From Halobaculum marinum (lineage in GTDB: Archaea > Halobacteriota > Halobacteria > Halobacteriales > Haloferacaceae), in assembly GCF_029338555.1 (NCBI RefSeq), contig NZ_CP119989.1, positions 2,356,001-2,420,000 of the forward strand: 64,000 nucleotides of DNA, in the 5' to 3' direction. Position 1 is the first letter of the stretch. Every line of letters begins with the position of its first letter. This document shows positions 34,367 through 42,808 of this stretch, one piece after another. The notes under the pieces are model-generated. The model was not told where the DNA came from. It did no database searches and saw only the letters and a program-made list of their open reading frames with translations. The translations under genes were made by a program, and so were the position numbers.

Positions 34367-34897
34367 TCAGACGTACACGTCGTCGGCGTCGAGGTCGCGC
34401 TCGGCGCGGTACTGCTCGACGAACTCGCTCACGTCGAACTGGAGCATCTGCTCTTCGAACTGCGTCATCGCCGAGGAGTCCTCGGCGTGGCTGATGGCGT
34501 GCTCCATCAACTCGATCACGAGTTCGACGATGATCTCGTGGAGGCGACGCGAGTCGAACCCGGTGATCCACAGCATCGAGTAGCCCATGTCGGGGTTCTC
34601 GCTGGCGTCCTCGGCGACGACCTGCTCGGGGAACTCCTCCAGCACGATGCCCATGAGGTGCGGGGTGCCGAACTCCGGCATCTCCGCGCTCGTGGTCTCG
34701 ACGGCCTCGCGGAGGGTGCCCACGAGGAACTCCGGGAGGAAGCGCTCGGGCGGGTTCACGTCGGTGACGACCGCGTGGCGCTCGCCGCACGCGCAGTCGT
34801 ACTCGCGCATCCCGAGGTCGAACACCGACATCGATCGCGTCTCGCCGCAGGGCAACTCGACGGCGTCGTCCCCGCCGGGGACGCGCGGCTCGCTCAT
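34367..34897 (-). CDS. DUF5815-family haloarchaeal protein
   Basis: The 176-residue acidic soluble protein has 'YDCACGERHAVVTDVNPPERFLPEF' near residue 35, which may be a small Cys/His metal site. A helix-rich body follows, with 'FDSRRLHEIIVELVIELMEHAI'. I associate it with haloarchaeal DUF5815 proteins. No catalytic motif is evident. It is on the same strand as carB but separated by the repeat-containing gap, so it is probably transcribed independently. Confidence 0.78.
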   Translation of the reverse strand: MSEPRVPGGDDAVELPCGETRSMSVFDLGMREYDCACGERHAVVTDVNPPERFLPEFLVGTLREAVETTSAEMPEFGTPHLMGIVLEEFPEQVVAEDASENPDMGYSMLWITGFDSRRLHEIIVELVIELMEHAISHAEDSSAMTQFEEQMLQFDVSEFVEQYRAERDLDADDVYV

Positions 34898-34963
34898 ACC
34901 CGCCCGTCGGAACCGACGGGGTGTAAAAGGCGCGTTCGCGGGTCGCGGCCCGGTGGGGTGCGG

Positions 34964-35239
34964 CTACTCCTCGTCGTCGGCCGCGTCCGCGTCGTCGCCC
35001 TCGTCGAACTCCCCCCGCGGTTCCGGGTCGGCGTCGTCGTACTCGTCGTCGGTGTCCGCGCCGTACTCCTCGTCGGCGTCTCCATCGTCCACGCGTTCGA
35101 CCTCCGCTTCGATCTCTACCTCGACGCCCGGCGCCTCCAACTCCGCCTCGAACGCGTCGGCGTCGCCGACTTCGACCTCCAACTCGTCGCTGTCGATCTC
35201 TACCTCGACCTCCACCTCGACGGCGATGTCGTCGGACAT
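34964..35239 (-). CDS. Small, extremely acidic hypothetical protein
   Basis: This 91-residue frame starts 'MSDDIAVEVEVEVEIDSDEL' and is nearly half Asp and Glu, with alternating Val/Glu that would form acidic strands or stay disordered. The upstream part of the same open frame is an antisense shadow. It ends 66 bases before the DUF5815 gene on the same strand. The composition fits a haloarchaeal cytoplasmic protein, but with so little sequence complexity it could also be a chance frame. Confidence 0.5.
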   Translation of the reverse strand: MSDDIAVEVEVEVEIDSDELEVEVGDADAFEAELEAPGVEVEIEAEVERVDDGDADEEYGADTDDEYDDADPEPRGEFDEGDDADAADDEE

Positions 35240-35386
35240 ACCGTGGTGTTGGTGTGCGGACGGATGTATCGTCGGTGGCAGTCGCACGGTGTGGGAACGG
35301 TCGGACCCCCGCGACGGCGTCGACTGCTCGCAGACGAGGCGACGACATCCACAAGCGACTTGCCACGCGGTCGCCGACTCGTGGGT

Positions 35387-36703
35387 ATGATCGCTATCGT
35401 CGGCGGCGGGATCGCGGGCCTCGCCGCCGCCCGACGCCTGCGCGCGAGCGGGCGCGAGGTGACGGTGTACGAGGCCGGCGGCGACGACGCCCTCGGGGGG
35501 CTGGCGCGCACCTATCCGACCGCGGGCGACGACATCGAGCAGTTCTACCACCACCTCTCGAAGTCCGAAGAGGAGATCGTCGAGTTGGCCGAGGAGTTGG
35601 GCGTCGGCGACCGCCTGGAGTGGCTCGTCGGCAAGAACGCCTACTACGTCGACGGGGTCGTCCACCCGCTGGACACGCCGTGGCAGATCCTCGCGTACCC
35701 CCACATGAGCGTGTACGACAAGTTTCGCCTCGGGATGCTCACCCTCGAAATCGACGTACGCGGCGGCGTCCCCTCGTTCGACACGTACGACGACCTCGCG
35801 GACTTCGAGGACGTGCCGATCAAGCAGTTCCTGCTGGATCACACCTCCCGCGGCGTGTACGAGAACTTCTTCGAACCGCTCCTCGACGCGAAGTTCGGCT
35901 CCCGGAAAGACGACGTGAGCGCCGCGTGGCTGCTCGGGCGGGTCAAGTTCCGGGGCGAACGCGACCTGCTCCGCGGCGAGATCCTCGGCTACTTCGACGG
36001 CGGGTTCGCACCCCTGATCGACGCGCTCGTCGACGACGTAGGGCGCGAGCACATCGAGACGAACGCCCGCGTCACCGGCCTCGACACCGACGACGACACG
36101 GTGTCGTCGATCACGGTCGCGCAGGACGGCGAGGAGCGCACCGAGGCCGTCGACGGCGTCGTCGTCGCGACGATGCCGAACGTGTTGGAGGACCTGACGG
36201 GCTACGCCTGCGACATCGACTTCCAGGGTGCCGTCTGCGCGGTCGTGACGATGGACGAACCGCTCACCGACACCTACTGGCTCAACGTCGCCCACGACGC
36301 CCCGTTCGGCGCGCTCATCGAGCACACGAACTTCGTGCCGCCCGAGCGCTACGGCGGCGACCACCTGCTGTACGTCGCCAGCTACCTCCAGAGCGACGAC
36401 GAGTGGCTCGCCGACGCCGACGACAGCGAGGTGGAGGCGCGGTGGCTCGACCACGTCGCCGAGATGTTCCCCGACTTCGACCGCGACAGCGTCTCCGAGT
36501 TCAGGGTCGCCCGTGCCCCGCGCGCGGCGCCCATCTACGAACGCGGCTACCTCGACCTGGTCGTGCCGTACGACCTCGCCGACGAGGTCGCCGACGGCCT
36601 GTACTACGCCGGGATGGCCAGCGAGGCCCAGTACCCCGAGCGGAGCCTGAACGGCGGCGTCGTCGCCGGCTACGAGTGCGCCGACCGGATCCTGGGGAAC
36701 TGA
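35387..36703 (+). CDS. NAD(P)/FAD-dependent oxidoreductase (amine-oxidase-like)
   Basis: The 438-residue flavoprotein begins with the FAD-binding Rossmann motif 'MIAIVGGGIAGLAAARRLRA' and has the later 'VVVATMPNVLEDL' and a C-terminal 'GLYYAGMASEAQYPERSLNGGVVAG' typical of protoporphyrinogen-oxidase or amine-oxidase folds. 'EQFYHHLSKSEEEIVELAEELG' is characteristic of a subgroup related to sterol/carotenoid-type desaturases and sugar mutases. The substrate is not known. The ATG at 35387 is two residues before the glycine motif, as in the family. Confidence 0.88.
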   Translation: MIAIVGGGIAGLAAARRLRASGREVTVYEAGGDDALGGLARTYPTAGDDIEQFYHHLSKSEEEIVELAEELGVGDRLEWLVGKNAYYVDGVVHPLDTPWQILAYPHMSVYDKFRLGMLTLEIDVRGGVPSFDTYDDLADFEDVPIKQFLLDHTSRGVYENFFEPLLDAKFGSRKDDVSAAWLLGRVKFRGERDLLRGEILGYFDGGFAPLIDALVDDVGREHIETNARVTGLDTDDDTVSSITVAQDGEERTEAVDGVVVATMPNVLEDLTGYACDIDFQGAVCAVVTMDEPLTDTYWLNVAHDAPFGALIEHTNFVPPERYGGDHLLYVASYLQSDDEWLADADDSEVEARWLDHVAEMFPDFDRDSVSEFRVARAPRAAPIYERGYLDLVVPYDLADEVADGLYYAGMASEAQYPERSLNGGVVAGYECADRILGN

Positions 36704-36778
36704 GCCGCGAGCGCGCCGTCGCCGACAGTCCCGACTGCCCGCCCGCACGGATTTACGCTCGGCCCACGTAGTCGCCCT

Positions 36779-37504
36779 ATGGCTACCGACACCACGACCG
36801 TCGAGCACGCCGACCGTTCCGGCCTCCCCGACGGCCTGTGGCGCGTCGACGGGCGCGCCTCGAACACGTTCCTCGTCGCCGACGGCGACGGGGACGACGC
36901 CGCGCTGTACCTCGTCGACGCCGGCGTGCCGGGCGACGCGGGCGCCATCCGCGCCGCCGTCTCGAACGCCGGCTACGACCTCGGCGACGTGGACGGCGTC
37001 CTCCTGACCCACTACGACTACGACCACGTGGGCTCGCTCGCCGAACTCCCCGAACTCGACTGCCCGGTGTACGCCGCCGAACCAGACGCCTCGTTCCTCG
37101 ACGGCACCGAGAAGCCCGGGCTGTGGCCCCACAAGGCGCTGCTCCAGCGCGTCCTCGGGGCGTTCCTCGACGACCCCGCCCTGCCGGTCGAGCGCGTCGC
37201 CGACGGCGACGCCGTCGGGAGCTTCACCGCCTACCACACGCCCGGGCACGGGCCGGGTCACCTCGCGTGGGTGAGCGAGGCGCGCGGCGTCGCGTTCCTC
37301 GGCGACCTGGTGCGCGAGGACGACGGCGCGCTGACGGCCTCCCCGTGGTACATCAGCTACGACGGGAGCGAGGTCCGCGACAGCGTCCGCTCCCTCGACG
37401 ACCGCGCGCCCGACTTCACGACCGCCTGCGTCGGCCACGGCGACCCGATATCGTCGGACGGGCGCGAGGCGCTCGCGTCGCTTGCGGCGTCGCTCCGAGA
37501 GTAG
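36779..37504 (+). CDS. Metallo-beta-lactamase-fold hydrolase
   Basis: The 241-residue protein has the MBL core: 'LYLVDAGVPGDAG', then 'LLTHYDYDHVGSLAEL', 'YHTPGHGPGHLAWV', 'VAFLGDLVRED' and a final 'VGHGDP'. The main metal motif reads H-Y-D-Y-D-H, so the second His of HxHxDH is Asp. This variant occurs in some family members, and the other ligands are intact, so activity is likely. Family substrates include thioesters and lactones. The specific one is unknown. It follows the flavoprotein gene by 75 bases on the same strand. Confidence 0.88.
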   Translation: MATDTTTVEHADRSGLPDGLWRVDGRASNTFLVADGDGDDAALYLVDAGVPGDAGAIRAAVSNAGYDLGDVDGVLLTHYDYDHVGSLAELPELDCPVYAAEPDASFLDGTEKPGLWPHKALLQRVLGAFLDDPALPVERVADGDAVGSFTAYHTPGHGPGHLAWVSEARGVAFLGDLVREDDGALTASPWYISYDGSEVRDSVRSLDDRAPDFTTACVGHGDPISSDGREALASLAASLRE

Positions 37505-37640
37505 CCGTCCACTTCCGCCGCCGCTGTCTGCGGCCAGACTGTCGTTCATAGCCGTTAGACGCCCCAATAGCGCTGTTCTCTCCGTCGTTCGTCGACCACT
37601 TTCACCGCGCACCCGTGGCTCGCGACTAAGGCCCGAACGC

Positions 37641-37652
37641 CCGATCGATCGG
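37641..37652. promoter_or_regulatory. Perfect 12-bp palindrome directly before the PolB cassette
   Basis: CCGATCGATCGG is a perfect inverted repeat that ends one base before the ATG at 37654. With a weak TATA-like GACTAAGG about 28 bases before the start, the palindrome would overlap the transcription start of a leaderless transcript. That makes it a candidate repressor site for the cassette. Confidence 0.45.
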
Positions 37653-37653
37653 T

Positions 37654-38379
37654 ATGCGCCGCGCGACCGACGACCGACCGACGCCGACCGACCTCCCCGA
37701 CCCGCAGTCGGGCGTCACCGTCTTGCACAGCGACCGCCCCCACGGCGCCGCGCTCGCGCGCCTGGCGACCGACTGGCTCGCGCGCGACCCCGGCCCGGCG
37801 TACTGGGTCGACGCCGGCGGCGCCGCCGACACGCGACGGCTGTACGACGCCGCGCCGACCCGCCGCGCGCTCGCCGGCCTCCGCGTCGCCCGCGCGTTCA
37901 CGGCGTACCAGCACGCCGAACTCGTCCGACGACTCCCGCGCCGTGCGCGCCCCGGAACCCGACTCGTCGTCGTCGCGAACGCCGCGCTCCCGTACCGCGA
38001 GGGCGACGCCCCGACCGACGAGGCCGGTCGACTCCGCGCCGCCGGCACCGCACTCCTCGACGAACTCGCGACCGCGCTCGACTGTCCGGTGCTCGTCTCC
38101 GTCGCCGGCGACGGCGACCACGCGGCGGCGGTCGTCGACGCCGCCGACCGGGTCGTCGAGTGCGAGACGACGCCGTTCGGCGTCCGCTTCGACGCGCCCG
38201 ACCACACGCCACGCGGCTACCGCGTCGCCGGCGGGTGGCAGACCACCATCCCGTACTGGGTCGACCTGTTCGGCGCGGTGGCCGACGCCGACGCGGGGGT
38301 CGCGACCCCTGCGGCGACGGCCGCGGCGGCGACGCCGGCGCCGCTCGACGCGACCGCCGGCGGCGACGGGGGCGCCTGA
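37654..38379 (+). CDS. RecA-like protein with no intact P-loop, first gene of the PolB cassette
   Basis: The 241-residue protein has the strand-helix pattern of a RecA/RadA core: 'GVTVLHSDRPHGAALARLATDWLA' where the Walker A loop should be, and 'GTRLVVVANAAL' where Walker B should be. Neither keeps the key residues (no GKT/S and no Walker B Asp), so ATP hydrolysis is unlikely. Inactive RecA-like partners are known next to archaeal PolB2 (Dpo2) genes and, in bacteria, ImuA next to error-prone polymerases. Its stop codon overlaps the next gene (TGATG). The assignment to the RecA fold is by pattern and context and should be checked by structure prediction. Confidence 0.65.
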   Translation: MRRATDDRPTPTDLPDPQSGVTVLHSDRPHGAALARLATDWLARDPGPAYWVDAGGAADTRRLYDAAPTRRALAGLRVARAFTAYQHAELVRRLPRRARPGTRLVVVANAALPYREGDAPTDEAGRLRAAGTALLDELATALDCPVLVSVAGDGDHAAAVVDAADRVVECETTPFGVRFDAPDHTPRGYRVAGGWQTTIPYWVDLFGAVADADAGVATPAATAAAATPAPLDATAGGDGGA

Positions 38380-38642
38380 TGGGGCGCACGACGCCGACGT
38401 ACCGGCGGTTCCTCGACTCGTACGAGTCCGACTGGAGCGACTTCCGTCGCGCGCTCCGGCGCGAGCGTCGGGCGGACTTCGACCGCCTGTTCGAGGGGGC
38501 GGCCGCCCACGCGCACGCCGCGGGCGTCCAGAACCCGCCCGACCCGCTGGAGGCCGTCTACCTCTCGATGCTGGTCGCCCACCGGGCGGAGCTCCGTCGA
38601 CTCCGCGAGCGCGTCGCGGCGCTGGAAGCCGACGACGCGTGA
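38379..38642 (+). CDS. Small charged helical protein of the PolB cassette
   Basis: The 87-residue protein is highly charged and predicted to be almost all helix. It has an Arg-rich stretch, 'RRALRRERRADFDRLFEGAAAHAHAAG', and a C-terminal heptad-like helix, 'HRAELRRLRERVAALEADDA', that could form a coiled coil. I do not recognise the family. Its ATG shares bases with the stop of the RecA-like gene, and its stop overlaps the GTG start of the polymerase. Tight coupling on both sides points to a fixed stoichiometric partner, perhaps an adaptor between the two. Confidence 0.75.
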   Translation: MGRTTPTYRRFLDSYESDWSDFRRALRRERRADFDRLFEGAAAHAHAAGVQNPPDPLEAVYLSMLVAHRAELRRLRERVAALEADDA

Positions 38643-40957
38643 CCCTCGCGGTCGAGTTCGTCGACGGCGACCCGGTCGTCTGGGAGCGACCCGCGGACTG
38701 GGACGGCGACTCCGGCGACGGCCCGCGCGCCGTCGCCCGCCGCGACCCCGACTACGAACCGGCGTTCCTCGTCGCCGGGCCGTCGCGCGCGCGGGCACGA
38801 CTCGCGGACTGGCTCGCCGGCGACGACCGCGTCACCGGCACCGACACCGTCCGCCGCTACCGCTCGCTGGGCGACCGCGACGGCGAGCGGTTCCTTCGCG
38901 TGCGGGTCCACGCTCCGGACGCCGTGCGGCCGGTCGCGCGCCGCGTGCGCCGGGGGTTCGAGCGCGCCCACCTGTCGCCCGGCGCGCTCCGCCTGTACGA
39001 CGTCGACCTCGACCCGACGGTGCGCTACTGCCTCGACACCGGGACGCCGCCGGTGCCCGCCGACGCTCCCGCCGGACTGTCGACGCTCCGGGTCGACCTC
39101 CCCGAGGACGCGCTGGCTGCGGGAGACGTGAGTACACTCCGGGTCGGCGGCGAGCGCGCCGCGCCCGTGCCGGGCCGCGGGGAGGAGGCCGCCGCGCTGG
39201 AGACCCTGCGCGAGGCGCTCGGTCGCGTCGACCCCGACGTACTCGTCGTGTCGAGCGCGGCCCTGCTCCCACTCGTGGCCGACCGCGCCGCCGACCTCGG
39301 CGTCTCGTTCTGCTGGGGGCGTCACCCGAATCGCGGCGTTCAGCAGGTCGCGGGCGCGAACAGCTACGAGAGCTACGGGCGGGTCGGCTTCTCCCCGGCG
39401 CGCTACGTCGTCCCCGGCCGAGCCGTCGTCGACCGCGCCGGCAGTTTCCTGTGGGGCGACGGCCGCCTGGAGGGACTGGTGTACCTCGCGCGCCGCTCGT
39501 GTCGCCCGCTCCAGGCCGCCGCGCGCGCGAGCATCGGCGGGGTGCTCACGTCGATGCAGGTGTACCACGCCCGCGGTCGCGGCGTCCACGCGCCGTGGCG
39601 ACCGTGGGCGCCCGAGCAGTTCAAGCCGCTGTCCACACTGCACGACGCCGACCGCGGCGGCGTCACGCTCTCGCCGCAGGTGGGCGTCCACGAGGACGTG
39701 GTCGAGGTGGACTTCGCCTCGCTGTACCCCGCGATCATCCGCGCGCACAACGTGAGCGGCGAGACGGTGCGGTGTGACTGCTGTGGACCGGACGACCCCG
39801 GCGTCACCGAGGTACCGGGGCTCGGCTACCGGGTGTGCGCCCGCGAGGGGTTCCTCCCCGGCGTGCTCGCGCCGCTCCTCGACGACCGCGCCGACGCCAA
39901 GACCGTCGCCGCCGGCGGCGACCCGGGCGTCGTCGGCGACGGCGAGGTGACGCCGACGGGCGCCGAACGCATCGCCGACGCGATCAAGTGGGTGCTCGTG
40001 TCGTGTTTCGGCTACCAGGGGTACCGGAACGCGAAGTTCGGTCGCATCGAGTGTCACGAGGCGATCAACGCGTACGCCCGCGAGGCACTGCTCGACGCGA
40101 AAGACGCCTTCGAGGCTGGCGGCTGGCGCACCGTCCACGCCATCGTCGACAGCGTGTGGGTGACACCCACCGGCGCCGCCACCGACGACGCCGCGGACCC
40201 GGTCCCGGCGCGCGACCTCGCGGCGACGGTGAGCGACGCGGTGGGCGTCCCGCTGGAGTTCGAGGCGCGCTACGACTGGGTGTGCTTCGTCCCGAAGCGC
40301 GACTCCCGAGCGGGCGCGCTCACCAAGTACTTCGGGCGTCGGGCGGACGGCGGCTACCGGGTCCGGGGGATCGAGTGTCGCCAACGGAGCACGACGACGT
40401 TCGTCGCCGACGCCCAGCGGGCGATGATCCGCGCGCTGTGCGGCGACGAGGGGGACGACGAGAGGGACGACGAGAGGAACGACGAGGCGGACGGCGACGA
40501 CGGGGTGGGTGACGGTGCAGCGGCGACCGAGTGCACCGACGGCGCTCTCATCGACGACCCCCCGGCGGCCGCCTGTCGCGTACTCGCGGGGCGACTGCGC
40601 GACCTCCGGGCGGGTCGCGTCGACCCGGCGGACCTGGTGATCCGGACGCGCGCGTCGAAGGACCCGGCGGCGTACGACCGCGACACCCTGACGGCCGCGG
40701 CGCTGGCGCGCTACGACCGTGCCGGCGTCGAGCGGTCGGCGGGGCAGGGCGTCACGTACGTCGTCACCGACGACGACGCCCGCGGCGCCGGGCGGGTCCG
40801 CCTCGCGTTCGAGGACCCGGCCGACTACGACACCGGCGTCTACCGCGAGCGTCTGGTTCGTGCGGCGCTGAGCGTCGTCTCGCCGTTCGGCTGGGACCGC
40901 GAGGACGTGGAGGCGTTCCTCGGCGACGGGCGAGACGCGCGGCTCTCGACGTTCTGA
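38639..40957 (+). CDS. Family-B DNA polymerase of PolB2/Dpo2 type with altered catalytic motif C
   Basis: The roughly 772-residue protein has a divergent N-terminal region without clear exonuclease motifs and a recognisable family-B polymerase domain. Motif A is intact, 'DFASLYPAII' with D358. Motif B is 'KWVLVSCFGYQGY' (K450), where the usual Asn-Ser is Val-Ser. Motif C reads 'HAIVDSVW' instead of YGDTDS: the first metal-binding Asp is Ile502, while D504 remains. This matches the disrupted-site PolB2 group, whose crenarchaeal member Dpo2 is linked to damage-induced mutagenesis. A CxC-C cluster ('RCDCCG') follows motif A, and an acidic insert lies near residues 605-635. The start is a GTG overlapping the preceding stop. 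Confidence 0.85.
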   Translation: MTLAVEFVDGDPVVWERPADWDGDSGDGPRAVARRDPDYEPAFLVAGPSRARARLADWLAGDDRVTGTDTVRRYRSLGDRDGERFLRVRVHAPDAVRPVARRVRRGFERAHLSPGALRLYDVDLDPTVRYCLDTGTPPVPADAPAGLSTLRVDLPEDALAAGDVSTLRVGGERAAPVPGRGEEAAALETLREALGRVDPDVLVVSSAALLPLVADRAADLGVSFCWGRHPNRGVQQVAGANSYESYGRVGFSPARYVVPGRAVVDRAGSFLWGDGRLEGLVYLARRSCRPLQAAARASIGGVLTSMQVYHARGRGVHAPWRPWAPEQFKPLSTLHDADRGGVTLSPQVGVHEDVVEVDFASLYPAIIRAHNVSGETVRCDCCGPDDPGVTEVPGLGYRVCAREGFLPGVLAPLLDDRADAKTVAAGGDPGVVGDGEVTPTGAERIADAIKWVLVSCFGYQGYRNAKFGRIECHEAINAYAREALLDAKDAFEAGGWRTVHAIVDSVWVTPTGAATDDAADPVPARDLAATVSDAVGVPLEFEARYDWVCFVPKRDSRAGALTKYFGRRADGGYRVRGIECRQRSTTTFVADAQRAMIRALCGDEGDDERDDERNDEADGDDGVGDGAAATECTDGALIDDPPAAACRVLAGRLRDLRAGRVDPADLVIRTRASKDPAAYDRDTLTAAALARYDRAGVERSAGQGVTYVVTDDDARGAGRVRLAFEDPADYDTGVYRERLVRAALSVVSPFGWDREDVEAFLGDGRDARLSTF

Positions 40958-40992
40958 GCGGTCGGAGAGATGCTCGGCGAGTCGCCGCGCCG

Positions 40993-41283
40993 TTACGCGA
41001 TCTGGAAGCCGCGCTCGTCGAGGAACTCGCGCACACGGGACTCGTGGTCGCCCTGCACCTCGATGGTGCCGTCGTCGACGGTGCCGCCGGCGCCCATGGC
41101 CTGCTTGATCTCTTTGCCGAGCGCCTTCATGTCGACCGCGTCGGGGTCGAACCCCTCGATCACGGTGACGGGCTTGTTGTACGTCCGCCGCTCGACACGG
41201 ATGGAGAGGATCTGTTCGGCGCGGTCGAGGTCGGCGGTCAGGTCGTCCGGGATCCCCGCGAAGGGATCGTCGTTGTCGGTCAC
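40993..41283 (-). CDS. Translation initiation factor aIF1 (SUI1)
   Basis: This 96-residue SUI1/eIF1 homologue promotes accurate start-codon choice on the small ribosomal subunit. Signature parts are 'ILSIRVERRTYNKPVTVIEGFD', 'MKALGKEIKQAMGAGGTV' and 'EVQGDHESRVREFLDERGF'. A minus-strand TATA-like CCTTATCACC lies near 41308-41316, about 28 bases before the ATG. It is downstream and opposite to the polymerase cassette and is probably unrelated to it. Confidence 0.95.
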   Translation of the reverse strand: MTDNDDPFAGIPDDLTADLDRAEQILSIRVERRTYNKPVTVIEGFDPDAVDMKALGKEIKQAMGAGGTVDDGTIEVQGDHESRVREFLDERGFQIA

Positions 41284-41431
41284 GTTGATCGGTAGTTGTG
41301 TCGCGACGGTGATAAGGTAGCGGTCGCGTGCCAGCGCGTCCGGGTCGGGTGGCTCCGACCGGTCCGCAGCCGAACGCGTCGCTGTCGGCGTGCGGTCGCG
41401 GCGAAAGAACGGAGACGGAGTGCGTCGTCGC

Positions 41432-42694
41432 TTACGCGAGGTCGTGGATGCGCTCGACGATCTCGTCGGCGAACTCGGAGGTGGCCAGCTTCGTGGCGCC
41501 CTCGCGCTGCCGCTCGAGGTCGTACGTGACGCGGCCCTCGGAGATCTGCGCCTCGACGGCGTCGCGGACGAGGTCCGCGGCGTCGTTCCAGCCGAGGTAG
41601 TCGAGCATCTCGCGGCCCGAGAGGATCATCGCGGTCGGGTTGACCTTGTCCTCGCCGGCGTACTTGGGCGCCGAGCCGTGGACGGGCTCTGCGAGCGCCT
41701 TGCCCTCGCCGAAGTTGATGCCGGGCGCGATGCCGAGGCCACCGATCTGGGCGCCGGCGGCGTCGGACATGTAGTCGCCGTTGAGGTTCATCGTCGCGAT
41801 GACCGAGTAGTCGCTCGTGCGCGTCAGGAGCTGCTGGAGCATGTTGTCGGCGATGCGGTCCTTGACGACGACGGTGCCGTCGGGCTGCTCGCCGTCGTAC
41901 TCGTCCCACAGCTCGTCCTCGGTGATGACCTCGTCACCGTACTCCTCCTCGGCCAGCTCGTAGCCCCAGTCGCGGAAGGCGGCCTCGGTGAACTTCATGA
42001 TGTTCCCCTTGTGGACGAGGGTCACCGAGTCGCGGTCGTTGTTGATCGCGTAGTTGATCGCCTGGCGGATGAGGCGCTTGGAGCCGAACTCCGAGATGGG
42101 TTTGACGCCGATGCCGACCGGGCCGTCGTGGATGGTCGAGTCGAAGCCCATCTCGTCTTCGACGAACTCACGGACGCGCTCGACCTCGTCGGTGCCGGCC
42201 TCCCACTCGATGCCGGCGTACACGTCCTCGGTGTTCTCCCGGAACGTGATCATGTCCATCTCCTCGGGGTTCTTGACCGGCGACGGGACGCCGTCGAGGT
42301 GGTACGTGGGGCGGACGTTCGCGTACAGGTCGAGCGTCTTACGGAGCGCGACGTTGAGCGAGCGGAAGCCCGATCCGACGGGCGTCGTCAGCGGGCCCTT
42401 GATGCCGACGCGGAACTCGCGGAACGCCTCGACGGTCTCCTCGGGGAGGTTCTCGTCGTACTTCTCGCGGGCGGACTCGCCGGCGAACACGCGCATCCAC
42501 GCGATGGAGCGACCGGTGGCCTCGGCGGCGGCGTCGAGTACCTTCTGGGCCGCGGGACCGACGTCGGTGCCGATACCGTCGCCGTGGATGATCGGGATGA
42601 TCGGGTTCTCGGGAACGTCGAGTTCGCCCGTCTCCTCGTCGGCGAGGGTGATGGCCTCGCCCTCCTCGGGGCGTTCGGCGATGTCGTAGCTCAT
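41432..42694 (-). CDS. icd: Isocitrate dehydrogenase (NADP+)
   Basis: The 420-residue enzyme oxidises isocitrate to 2-oxoglutarate in the citric acid cycle. Motifs include 'PIIHGDGIGTDVGPA' at the N-terminus, the substrate loop 'SGFRSLNVALRKTLDLYANVRP', 'FRENTEDVYAGIEW' and 'MNLNGDYMSDAAGAQIGGLGIAPG'. The last of these carries the metal-binding Asp residues, and 'EPVHGSAPKYAG' marks the coenzyme site. The N-terminal acidic leader is a common halophilic feature. A T-rich box near 42722-42732 on the minus strand fits a promoter. Confidence 0.96.
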   Translation of the reverse strand: MSYDIAERPEEGEAITLADEETGELDVPENPIIPIIHGDGIGTDVGPAAQKVLDAAAEATGRSIAWMRVFAGESAREKYDENLPEETVEAFREFRVGIKGPLTTPVGSGFRSLNVALRKTLDLYANVRPTYHLDGVPSPVKNPEEMDMITFRENTEDVYAGIEWEAGTDEVERVREFVEDEMGFDSTIHDGPVGIGVKPISEFGSKRLIRQAINYAINNDRDSVTLVHKGNIMKFTEAAFRDWGYELAEEEYGDEVITEDELWDEYDGEQPDGTVVVKDRIADNMLQQLLTRTSDYSVIATMNLNGDYMSDAAGAQIGGLGIAPGINFGEGKALAEPVHGSAPKYAGEDKVNPTAMILSGREMLDYLGWNDAADLVRDAVEAQISEGRVTYDLERQREGATKLATSEFADEIVERIHDLA

Positions 42695-42808
42695 AGGCTA
42701 CCACCGGCTTCCAACGGCGAGCGAAAAAGCCTGCCGTTCTCCGTCTCCGCCGCCGCTACCGTGCGACAGGAGCGGCACAGGTTCGCACGTGATCCTGCCG
42801 CGCGGGCG

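Noticed and set aside
34170-34583. Ala/Val-rich plus-strand frame over the 30-bp repeats
   Set aside because: It is low-complexity, continues antisense into the DUF5815 gene, and has no recognisable domain.
34964-37612. Minus-strand open frame of 882 codons opposite the flavoprotein and MBL genes
   Set aside because: It is antisense to two clear genes with good codon patterns. Only the last 91 codons, beyond those genes, were kept as a weak candidate.
38639-40957. Polymerase gene considered as a decaying pseudogene
   Set aside because: The frame is full length, coupled to its neighbours, and keeps other conserved motifs. Loss of one motif-C residue matches a known subfamily, not random decay.
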